Of a stretch of 64,000 nt of DNA, positions 45,329 to 56,583 are shown piece by piece. Source of the stretch: Morinoia aosen (taxonomy: Eukaryota; Arthropoda; Malacostraca; Amphipoda; Talitridae); assembly GCA_030386875.1 (NCBI GenBank), contig CM059557.1, positions 63,442,514-63,506,513 on the forward strand. Direction: 5' to 3'. The notes below the pieces were generated by a model. That model saw only the letters and a program-made list of their open reading frames with translations. It had not been told where the DNA came from and searched no databases. The translations under genes and the position numbers were made by a program. Within the stretch, counting starts at the first letter, position 1. Each line of letters starts with the position of its first letter.

Positions 45329-47650
45329 TCAGGAATTATAAGAGCAACACATGTTAGTGAACAAAACTTGATTAAGAACTTGAAGAGGAACAGATGAATC
45401 ACTTGCGTTTAATGTTGGTTTGATCTGATGAATAAGGATGCTTTCTAATAATTTTATATCTTGTCTACTACTGTGCCCTATAATTTCAAAGTTATTCTGA
45501 TTGATTGGGTGACCAGCTAAATGTGCATGATCTCTGATACTACTATGTAATGTTTGGTTGGTAGCTCTACCAGTACGTACGGACATGCCCTTATGCTCTG
45601 CAATGCGCGTTACTAAGTGGCGAGTGGTCTCTCCACAATATGTAGCATTACACTGGCTACATGTATATTTATAAACGACGCAACTTTGTAGAGACTTAGG
45701 CATCCTATCAGTAAACCGGAAGAAACTACCAACACTGAAGCCATTGCGAAAAATAATTCTTGGATTGAGCTGTGGGTAATATTTGGACAGTAGTAATTTT
45801 AATTCCTTCATAACATAGCGATTTAATGCATTTGACATATAGTTAACGGATATATATAAATTTTTTTTCGGCACATCATAATTTGGCATCTTATCCTTGC
45901 GGTTCCATTCAATGGTTGCACGGAAAATTTTTTCCACGACAGAGAGCGGAAAACTGTTACGGCAAAAATAAGAACGCAAAAACTCAAGTCGGGCATGAAA
46001 AAGCGTCATACGTTGAACAGTTTTTAAAAGCTCTGTTTACAAGACCAGAAACAAGGTTGTACTTAAAGTTAACATTTATTGCACTATTAAACTTCATTCC
46101 CAGACCAGTATTGGTTAATTTGTGATAAACACTTGTTTTGAAGGAATTTTCACACTTTTCAATGCAGACATCCAAGAAGTTGAGCTTATTTCTCGTTTCT
46201 TTTTCATGGGTGAACTTTATAGACGGATGTTTGCTGTTCAAGTAATTTAGAAATAAAGTAATATGGCTGGCATCACGAAACAAATGAAAAGTGTCGTCGA
46301 CATACTTCCTATAATATACTGGTTTAAAAACATCAGGACAATCATTCAACAAAAGCTGTTCGTAGTGCGAGAGGAAAATATTAGCCAGAGTCGGTGAAAC
46401 GCATCCTCGCATGGGAGCACCATCCTATTGCGAATACAAGTTTCCATCAAATAAAAATAGATTATCTTTAGTACATATTTGTAGTAGTTTGTTGAAGCTC
46501 TGCCTGTCGAAACCATGAAAATCATCATTGTTAGCAAATAATTTTGACAATATTATTTCAATAGTTTCGTCTAACGGGATATTCGTGAAAAGAGACACAA
46601 CATCAAAACTAGTCATTATATAGTTCTTGTTGGGCATTGAACAAATTTAGCGCACGAATGAAAATGAGTCCTTTATAGTAAAAGCGCTTAACGAAAACGG
46701 TGTTAAAAGAGTTACTAGAAACTTAGACAAATTATAGTTTGCCGTCCCAATTGTGGAAAGAATTGGTCTCAGAGGAAAGTCTTTCTTGTGAACCTTGATC
46801 AAGCCATACATGATACCGAACTTACTACCGGTAGTCTTCAAGGTCTTCCTAGCTTCATCAGAAATAATGCGTTTAGAATAAATTTTGTCTATGAATCTAT
46901 TCACTTTATCTTCTACCTTGAACAACGTTTGCTTCAAGTCACCAGTACAACGGATAAATTTAGTTGAATCTGCTAATATAGTTTGCATTTTTGACAAGTA
47001 AGAGTCACGAGATAGAATCACAACACCCTTCCCCTTGTGCGGTCTCGTAACGATAACGCTCCTATCACTCCGCAGAGCTTTGAGAGTTCTAATAATTGAG
47101 CGTTGGTAAGCAGATAAATTACTACGAAAAGTATAATAGGAGGTAAAAGCAATATTTCTAATGGTAGACTGGACATGGCTTACAGAATCAGTATTAATAC
47201 GATAAATGGAATTATCCTTCAGTGAATTGCATAATTTTTCAAAGGCAAGGAAATGTTGCGAGTAACACAGTTTCGCAGGAGGAAAACAAAATTTTAAACC
47301 AAGGCTAAGTGCATCTTTATCATCATCTGTCAGCAGTTTATCAGATCTGTTAAAAATCACTTATTCAGGTTTAAGAGAATCGTACTGCGAAGTTAAGCCT
47401 AAAGTGAATAATTTCCTATTGAGCGTTCTAACATACATGACATTTTTCTTTTTTAAACTAGAATTTACGTAGGTCGTAAAGTGATTAAAATCCAGCCACG
47501 ATGTACATTGCTTTGGTTCTTGTCGTGCAGTTCCCAGTTGTTGGCGTAACGATGTCCGAAGTTTGAGCTTGGCATCTATTTCGTTCCTTAGAAGTTTCCT
47601 TTGGTAGAAACGATAGCTTTGCGCATTTTGAAGGGCACGGTTGTACAGCC
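45329..47650 (-). pseudogene. Penelope-like reverse transcriptase with GIY-YIG endonuclease, longer copy
   Basis: The protein would copy element RNA and cut target DNA. One frame runs leftward from 47650 with stops near 47361, 46645 and 46425, then a frameshift near 46000. Order: an N-terminal region, VTRPHKGKGVVILSRDSYL, IMYGLIKVHKKDFPLRPILS (the reverse transcriptase KVHK motif), SFDVVSLFTNIPLDETI with the first catalytic Asp, GCVSPTLANIFLSHYEQ, and RKYVDDTFHLF with catalytic YVDD. NKLNFLDVCI follows. After the shift, CVVYKYTCSQCNATYCGETT and HLVTRIAEHKG form the GIY-YIG domain with its CX2C insert, then LLESILIHQIKPTLN. The stop after SFVR is shared with the plus-strand copy. Confidence 0.92.
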
Positions 47651-49482
47651 TGGAAGGGTGTTGTAATTCTATCTCGTGACTCTTACTTGTCAAAAATGCA
47701 AACTATATTAGCAGATTCAACTAAATTTATCCGTTGTACTGGTGACTTGAAGCAAACGTTGTTCAAGGTAGAAGATAAAGTGAATAGATTCATAGACAAA
47801 ATTTATTCTAAACGCATTATTTCTGATGAAGCTAGGAAGACATTGAAGACTACCGGTAGTAAGTTCGGTATCATGTATGGCTTGCCCAAGGTTCACAAGA
47901 AAGACTTTCCTCTGAGACCAATTCTTTCCACAATTGGGACGGCAAACTATAATTTGTCTAAGTTTCTAGTAACTCTTTTAACACCGTTTTCGTTAAGCGC
48001 TTTTACTAAAAAGGACTCATTTTCATTCGTGCGCTAAATTTGTTCAATGCCCAACAAGAACTATATAATGTCTAGTTTTGATGTTGTGTCTCTTTTCACG
48101 AATATCCCGGTAGACGAAACTATTGAAATAATATTGTCAAAATTATTTGCTAACAATGATGATTTTCATGGTTTCGACAGGCAGAGCTTCAACAAACTAC
48201 TATAAATATGTACTAAAGATAATCTATTTTTATTTGATGGAAACTTGCATTCGGGAAAGGATGGTGCTCCCATGGGAGGATGCGTTTCACCGACTCTGGC
48301 TAATATTTTCCTCTCGCACTACGAACAGCTTTGGTTGAATGATTGTCCTGATGTTTTTAAACCAATATATTATAGGAGGTATGTCGACGACACTTTTCTT
48401 TTGTTTCGTGATGCCAGCCATATTACTTTATTTCTAATTTACTTGAACAGCAAACATCCGCCTATAAAGTTTACCCATGAAAAAGAAACGAGAAATAAGC
48501 TCAACTTCTTGGATGTCTGCATTGAAAAGTGTGAAAATTCCTTCTAAACAAGTGTTTATCACAAATTAACCAATACTGGTCTGGGAATGAAGTTTAAATA
48601 GTGCAATAAATGTTAACTTTAAGTACAACCTTGTTTCTGGTCTTGTAAATAGAGCTTTTAAAATCTGTTCAACGTATGACGCTTTTTCAGCCCGACTTGA
48701 GTTTTTGCGTTCTTATTTTTGCCGTAACAGTTTTCCGCTCTCTGTCGTGGAAAAAATTTTCCGTGCAACCATTGAATGTAACCGCGAGGATAAGATGCCA
48801 AATTATGATGTGCAGAAAAAAATGTATATACATCCGTTAACTATATGTCAAATGCATTAAATCGCTATGTTATGAAGGAATTAAAATTACAACTGTCCAA
48901 ATATTACCCTCAGCTCAATCCAAGAATTATTTTTCGCAATGGCTTCAGTGTTGGTAGTTTCTTCCGGTTTACTGATAGAATGCCTAAGTCTCTACAAAGT
49001 TGCGTCGTTTATAAATATACATGTAGCCAGTGTAATGCTACATAATGTGGAGAGACCACTCGCCACTTAGTAACGCGCATTGCATAGCATAAGGGCATGT
49101 CCGTACGTACTGGTAGAGCTACCAACCAAACATTACATAGTAGTATCAGAGATCATGCACATTTACCTGGTCACCCAATCAATCAGAATAACTTTGAAAT
49201 TATAGGGCACAGTAGTAGACAAGATATAAGATTATTAGAAAGCATCCTTATTCATCATATCAAACCAACATTAAACGCAACTGATTCATCTGTTCCTCTT
49301 CAAGTTCATAATTAAGTTTTGTTCACTAACATGTGTTGCTCTTATAATTCCTGATGTAAAAACTTATTTTTCTTTTCCGTTTCAGATACTGATGTTGAGT
49401 GTAGTAGTACTCGAAAGCTTTATTTTTTAAACAAAGATGACTTCTTGAAAGATGTTTTTACCCTCCTTGATAATTCTGTTTT
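47651..49482 (+). pseudogene. Penelope-like element, 5'-truncated second copy
   Basis: The plus-strand copy begins abruptly within the reverse transcriptase N-terminal region, at the point equivalent to about 47020 in the other copy. It contains MYGLPKVHKKDFPLRPIL, SFDVVSLFTNIPVDETI, GAPMGGCVSPTLANIFL, RRYVDDTFLLF with YVDD, then the GIY-YIG block (YKYTCSQCNAT, stop in place of Tyr, CGETTRHL). Stops occur after SFVR (shared), after NKLL, after ENSF and inside the endonuclease, with frameshifts near 48600 and 48820. It is about 95% identical to the other copy by eye. Confidence 0.9.
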
Positions 49483-49495
49483 GAATAGGAATTCA

Positions 49496-52400
49496 TTTAA
49501 GGTTGCTTCATTTTTAAATAAGGAACGTGTGGATGAGTACCAGAATAGTGGTTCAGTGAATGAATACGCCAAAGAAGTGGTTGCATTCATGAATGCACGT
49601 GTGAATGCTCCATGTTTAAAAACCTAGTAACTGATCTTTTTGAGTGAACTCTACCAGTCTCAAGCAACTGAAAGTTACCCACGTCCGAAGACCCTCGTCA
49701 TGCAACCAGATGGGCGAGAACAGCAGCGGCAGTGGCTCGACCATCTTGCCGATGTGATAAAACAGCTGACAGTGAGGCTGGGAGTTATTCGACCATTCTG
49801 CCAAGAGTGATAACCTCCTAACAAAAGAGTCGAGCAGAGGAAGGCAGTGTGACTGTTTTAGCAGTTGATAGCCTCCTGAGTGCAGAGATTTTGAGAACCA
49901 TGGTTTCTTTTTTCAGCGGAGAAGATGATTGGTAAGAAAATTCATTGTCTCCCAATAAATATCGCGTTAGGTATAAACATGTTTTTATGCTTTTTAAATT
50001 GTCATTCGAACTTTGATTATTTATAAATACATGAAACAATTTTTGTCCATAAAATACAGGTGAAAGGCGGTTCGTCTTGTATTTCACTGCTGTAGCCTTG
50101 AGTAGATATCGCAATTTCATTTGTTTTTCCAATAGCAGAATCGGTTTTTGAAGGACAATTAACGGTCCATTTCCGTTAGAGGCACGCTTTAGACGTCATT
50201 TACCAGTTGATGGCCCAGTCCTAATTACAGTGCTTGTCATTCGCCGACGGCGGTTTGATGATAACATGATCGTAATTACTGCAGTCAGCGTTACTGATCA
50301 TCGACACGGGAAGCTTAATTGGATCTGAAAACCTTGCTTTTTAGGTGCACTTTGTCGCTGTGTCGTTTGACACTTCATCCGCATAGTGATTGTCTAAACA
50401 CCACGAAACTCTAACAATTTATTCATGAAAATAATGTATCGCTTCCACGAAATTTAGGTGGCAAGTAAATCAGAGTATAATAGTGAAATATAATCATAAA
50501 TAGTATAGAAATAGTTTTCTGGGAATTACAGCGTAAAATGGGTTATTTTCCAGTAAGTAGTTGTGATACTGCATCGATTGCAGTGAATTTAATGTTTCCA
50601 TTAAACTAGAATTAATGTTTTAACCGTACACTTCTATAGACTCTATAAACTATGTTAACATTTTGAGACATTAACAAACAAAAAAACACGCCTCTTTTAT
50701 TCTGAGTTTCATGCGGAGAAAAAAGCTGCCAGACAGATAGAGTATTAATATTATTTTAATTTTTTCTCAAAGCTCTTAAGCATGTATTTTACTTTCACAA
50801 ATGGGATAACGTAAGTTGTGGCCTCCTACCTAATCCATCTGATTCATGATCTTATTGAAGCTCATACCTACATATACCTGATATTTTTCTTCAGTAAAAA
50901 TTTTGCGAACAAATTTGATTAATATGAATCAAACATTTCCATAATGACATCAATTACTTCCACCCGATCTTAACCCGATTACTACGTTTCCGCGGTTGCT
51001 ACAGTCGATTAAGTTGGACAAAGCACCATTGTAAAGCCGTTTTTACCACTTGATTACGTTCTTATCTTTTCTAACAAGTGGGATAAATATAATTAAGCGA
51101 TAACTTTTTAAATTGTAAACCATAGTCTAATTTAAATATAGGTATTGAAATTTGTGAAATTTCAGCTATTGTTATTGGTACGTAAATGAGCAATTTACCA
51201 AGTGGTACAAATATGTACCAATGCGTAGTGAACTTGTTAATATGGCCTAATGTCAGTTCGAGCCGTTTTGAGGTACATTTGCATGGTATCAGTGCAGTCT
51301 TTTTCCGTCCAATGTGAAAACAGAATATTTTCTTTTGTAAGTTTTCAGCCCCATCAGTATCATACTTTATTGGATTGTGTGGATAATTCATCTATTTTCA
51401 TTAGTAGTACATCAGGTAAGATGATTCATCTCGTGCACTTCTATTTGATTTGCTGTCTCTCAAGTATTGCAATAAATTATGTGAAATAAATAAACTCGAA
51501 ATAAAAAGGGGTTAATAACTTATTTTCTCTGATAAACGGTACGTATTTTTCATATTTTCTTAAAAAAAAGAAATTTGGAAACTGCTGCCTAAAATTTATT
51601 CCTCCATCACAATATCTCCTCATTAAACTTGAACAAAAGGTTCTGAAAACATGTAAACTTGCAAAGAGACACATCATTAAAGCAATATGTCTTGAAAGTG
51701 TCTCTGGAGTGAGTCCGTCAATTTTGCAATATACATATATATTTTGTTCATACTATAGAACCTAAGATTTCTGAGTATTGTACTAGTATATAGACAAATT
51801 TACATCCTTCCGCTTTCTTTCTTATTATATACCTTCATTTGAATATTTTTCTCGAAAAATGGGCACCAACCAGATAAGTTGCCTCCTACTGTTGTCCCAG
51901 CCAACCATGGCTTCATTGGCGAATGCCGAGTTGCGGCATAATCGAGAGCAAATTGCGGCAGGTCACGCATATAAACTCGAAACTGAATAGTCAAGATATA
52001 TTGAGAGAGAAAATAGTATCTTTGACTAGATCGATTGAGTGATAGTTTCCAGGTACGTTTTGCTCGAATTGTACCTTCTCCTTGAAATATTATCTTTCAT
52101 TCATTTGTTCGTTTAATTTCAAGTAATTTTTTGAAACACATAAAATATGCTTCTTTTTCAAGGAGAAACGTTGAAAACATAGCTCTCAGCTTTGAATATA
52201 GAGTGCCATTCTCGTTCCATCACTTCTGGAGCGTATACGTTCTAGAAGCATCGAACCAAGAATAGCTATAACAAGAGATATAAAAAATATTTGTTAAATC
52301 AACATCTAAAAACATGTTTTTGAATTTATTGAATTGAATTCTAAATTATTCACATTCCTATTACTTTCTGTTTACGTAGATATCATACTCGAATTTTTCC

Positions 52401-55400
52401 ACCGCGTATTTTAGGTGAATGTGGGGAAATCCGGAGTGTCTCCAAGTGAAGTGTCAATACCTGATATTATCCTCTAGAGTGACTGCACCTCTAGTTATAC
52501 ACAATATTACAATGTAAATGCAAAGGCGTTGTTTTATTTGATTTTCTCAAAAAGTTTTGGCGCAATATTTATGTTTCGTATGTTTTTTAACGTTAAATGA
52601 AGAATTTTCTTTTTTCTTGATTACATCGTATCGATTTCCATTTAATGTAATTCAACTAAATAATGAAATTTTTGCTCTTTATGTATGCATTTTTATGCAT
52701 AGAACTGATTGTGCTTTCGAAGACGAAGTAAGTTTTCAATTTATGTTTTAAATCATACATTTTATGAGTTATATTTATTAGGGAATAAATGAGCGATTGA
52801 AAATTTTCAATGAATATCATGATCTCCATGTATATCAAATCTTTTTATAATTTCGCAGGCAGTTTGCTGACTCTTCCAAGTATACTCAACAGTGTACTTG
52901 GTTACTCATTTGCAGCCGGGTACCCTGGTTATTCACTCAGATCAATAATTTATCTAAAAACATTTTGACATAAGATTGAGTACATGGGGTTTAAATTTCA
53001 AGCTCCTCTTACGAATTTAATAATTTTATAATTCACAGCATTAAGATGTAGATGAATAAAATGGGAATGTTTTAAAGTAAAATGTGAATAATATAATGGA
53101 TGGGATTCGAGAAACTTCAAAAAATTGTCGTGCAGAATGTTGACTTACGAGATCATGCGATATCATGAAGAAGCCGATGTTTCCACCGGCAAATCCAAGT
53201 CGCTTTTCTGACGAGGAAACAATGCATATGATGCAGTGGCAAAAAAATTCTAAGCGGTGTCTGATTACGACTCAAAAACCCAGAATGCGTGGTATCGCCT
53301 TGATCGCACAAGACTCTCAGAGAGCAATTGTTTGTGTGACAAACATACGCTATTTCCAAGCATGTATTTCCTGATTGAACATAGAACAAGAAATTTGACC
53401 TAATTTATTTTTGTCGTGATGAACTGTACATTCTTCTAAATTTGACACAAGTGTTGAAATTGGGAATTAGGTTTTACTAAAATTTAATTGGTAATACATT
53501 CCCAAACAATTTAGTTATGCGAAATCAGTGGCTCTCCGCCATGGTACAAGAATTTGCTTCAATATCATGCAAAAGACCCTAAGATTTATTGTTTAAAATT
53601 GAAAAATGAATTTAGCTTTTATTGCTTCGAATTTATTAAAAGAATACAGTTCTCAATAGATATTCCCTGAAAGTAATAGCTCAGTGTATGAAAAGAAAAG
53701 AGTAACAAAAATTATACACCAAAGGGAAAAAGGGGATACAAGCATCAGCCTAGAGAAATATATTTTACATTACAGTACCATGTGAAGGGTCATGCTCTGT
53801 AATCCAAATGTTTTTTTCATTTTCATTTCAAACATTTGACGCCATCTATAGAACGTCAGGTAAGCGATAAACATTTCAGACTCAAATGAAGCCTGAATTT
53901 TGACATTTCAATTAAGGAATGAAATGCAAATGGGGAAACATCAGTGGAACTTAGTGATAACCAAATAAAAATGCGGATCACAAATGAATTTTCGAAAGTT
54001 CGTGAAAGTTGATTCAAACAGTGAGTAAAATTATTATCTCAATATGAATAAATTATTGTTCCGAGAATACTAGCGATAAACATAGGATATACTTTTCATT
54101 TCAGTGCTCTAACTATAGAGTGAAAATACTTCATGCCATGCTTTAAGAAGGGGCGCAGATACTGATAGCAGTGAATAAAGTTAAACCTGCACATTCAACT
54201 ACACCGTTTCAGTTTTAAATTTTTCGACAAAGAACAAAGTGTATTAGAGGCGGCTTTCTTTATTCGCGATCACTATCAGCAGTTAAAATATTGGTGTTGC
54301 GGGTTGTGAGTGGCATGGAAAATAATTGTATCGAAGCTTGACATCCTTAAAGTATTCCATCAGTTTCATCAAGCAAGATGAATGCAGAGCAGTTGTGAAA
54401 CACCAGCTGTCTTGTTACTTATTATCCTACGAAGTCGGGCGGCAATGTCAAAAAAGCTCAGTTCCAATCTGATATCGAAAAGGTTCGGTCATGAATATCA
54501 AAAGAACACTTAAACTCAATTTGTTGATTCATCAGCATTGGACTACAAACCAAAATTATTTGAACAACTTTTAAAAATTGAGAAAAAGTTTCTTGGTGCA
54601 GGCTACAGAGTGCCAAATATTCTTTCTGTTCAACGTCAATGCGACGAAATTAGGAGTTATTTTATTTAGCATACCCTGACACCAGTCTCGTATTAGAGTC
54701 GACCTCCGCTCTAGCAAAAAAAAGGTCGTTAAATGAGCCTGTAAGATAAGTGTTATGTGCCGTGTTGTATACATGCTGAATTGACCAGACTTGTATTGTT
54801 GGCCAATTGGTTGGCTACCTACTGGTGTTTTTGAAGGAAAAACAAAATACCATGTCAATCACATTCATGGTGCAAAATCGCCGACCGTCACCAAGGTTTG
54901 ACGCTGCAGTGCTTAGTATATATAATTTCATTAAATTTAGAAAGATTTCTTTCGCACTCAAACCCAACATTTTATTACAAAGAATTTTATATTGCCGCCG
55001 GCAAAAAATAGCTGCCAGGGATTTGCTCTGTTGATGCATTAGTGGTATGGGGAGACTTTTTTAAGTATTTTAAAATATTTCATTCCACTTTGTTACAATA
55101 TAGCAGCTGCTTTTGCTCTTGAGGGAGTAAGTGGCCAAGATTGACTGCTTCAGGCCGATCATGCACGCATTCTCCAGAGCTCGCTCTCTGGTCGCAACTT
55201 GGGCTTTAGAGTAAAACCTTTTGTTTCGACCTATTTTTGGTGGAAAGGATAGATGAACTGCTACACAACTGTCCCTAAGAATCATATTTACCAAAACTTT
55301 CTAAAGCTTTTAACACTGTTAAAGAAATGCGATAGAAATCGTTCGCATATGCAGATATGAATAACTTCTCTCTTTCATACAAGAAAAAAAATATAGTTCA

Positions 55401-55446
55401 GAATCCTGAATGATTCACACTCCTGAATTTGTCTCATCTAAGGTTG
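49496..55446. other. Intergenic sequence, no supported gene
   Basis: The frame just right of the Penelope insertion (49483-49627) reads FLNKERVDEYQ and NEYAKEVVAFMNARVNAP; it is flanking DNA and I do not recognise it. A possible exon-like stretch at 51349-51416, bounded by TTTTCAG and GTAAGA, is discussed under rejected items. The rest is AT-rich with short frames only. Confidence 0.35.
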
Positions 55447-56222
55447 TCAATAGATTTGTATTAAACTGGGCCAAAACGTCCTATCCATATGTTGGGATGT
55501 GTACGGTCTGGGTATCGTCGCACACTCATTGAGTAATGTGATGGAGCACCGTCGCGCTGGAACCACTCCTGTCGTCGGTCGAATAGCCAAAGGCACTTTG
55601 TCAAGAAGGCTAGGCGATACCTGCCTTTGAAATACTTCATAGGACTCTCCTGTTACACGCTCAGGCAGCAAATTTGGTCCGATTAAATTATAACAGACAA
55701 TACCAGCCCACACATTTACACACCGGTGTTAGTAATTGCTCTGCCGCGCAACGTGGGGGTTTCCATTTTGCCACATGTGGAAGTTGTGTGTGTTAAAAAT
55801 ACCACCACGACTGAACGTTGCTTCATCAGTGAAGAGCACATACTTTGGAAACTCATTATCCTCTTAGTACTTATTCATAAACAACGTACGAACCGTTCAC
55901 GAGGGCTTAAGTCAGCTGGATTGAGCTCTTGCACTCTCTGAAAATGGTATGGTTGCTTGCCGTTGTCATGGACAGTTTGCCGTACTAGTGAGTGAGAACG
56001 TATTCCGAGTGCATATGCCGTGGCTCGAGTGCTTGTACGTGGGTTTACTGCAAAATGTCGTAGTATCGCCTCTTCGTCATCAGCGTGAGCTCGCTGAGGA
56101 CAAGGACCACCAACATGTCTTCTGTTTACCTCAAAACTACCTGTGTCCCGCAGCCCCTGATGCAATCTTGTGAAACTACGATGATCAGGCAAATGGCGGT
56201 TGGGAAAACGATCTGAAAACAT
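55447..56222 (-). pseudogene. DUF4817-type DDE transposase, N-terminal and central part
   Basis: A dead transposase of a family very common in insects and spiders. Minus-strand reading gives the helix-turn-helix part: DRFPNRHLPDHRSFTRLHQ, NPRTSTRATAYALGI and YHFQRVQELNPADLSPRERF. Then, after a shift, YVLFTDEATFSRGGIFNTHN has the first catalytic Asp, VNVWAGIVCYNLIGPNLLPE follows, and after another shift QRDGAPSHYSMSVR has the second. It stops at WIGRFGPV near 55463. The part that should follow is missing here but present on the plus strand at 59862. At least three frameshifts and two stops are present. Confidence 0.8.
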
Positions 56223-56264
56223 TGTTTACGTTTCCTTTTTTGCCTTTTTTTGAAGGTTTGGAAT

Positions 56265-56583
56265 GGGGGTTTCAAAACGCATCTCCTCCGACAGTTTTCA
56301 AGCTACAGTGATGATTGTGGTATCATTAAATGCAGAAACGCGTGGAGATAGCATGAAGGAAAGGGGCAGTTGGAAATTTGTTGCAAACTAAAGTTGTGAC
56401 GTCACAAATAAAAGTTTGCCCCTCAAAAAGAATTGCGCAACAAAAAATTAATTTTTTCTTTATAATGACTTTACAGATTTCCTGTTTACTTTCCGTAATG
56501 TCCACACCATTCCGCATTCCATGATAACAATATCATCCATGTAGCATGAAAACTGTAGGAGGAGATGCATTTAGAAACTCCCC
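56265..56583. mobile_element. Small hairpin MITE
   Basis: GGGGGTTTCAAAACGCATCT and CTCCGACAGTTTTCAAGCTAC at the left are mirrored by GTAGCATGAAAACTGTAGGA and GGAGATGCATTTAGAAACTC at the right. The arms run on inward to about 95 bp with lower identity. It abuts the start of the transposase remnant and replaces its upstream sequence. Confidence 0.65.

Larger units (their letters stand above)
45151..49495. mobile_element. Inverted dimer of a Penelope-like element
   Basis: GAATAGGAATTCA at 45151-45163 is repeated at 49483-49495, so the pair of copies was inserted as one unit. The left copy (45197-47650) is on the minus strand and the right copy (47651-49482) on the plus strand, joined at their 5' sides. 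45164-45195 is a 32-bp segment present only on the left. Penelope-like elements are known for partial inverted or direct copies and for a 30-40 bp tail on one side, and this fits both. Confidence 0.88.

Noticed and set aside
49483..49627. Coding continuation of the plus-strand Penelope copy
   Set aside because: The element ends at 49482, where the 13-bp target duplication begins. The rest of the frame is flanking DNA.
51349..51416. Possible small exon between TTTTCAG and GTAAGA
   Set aside because: Splice-like signals are common by chance in AT-rich DNA and no adjacent exon or conserved protein was found.
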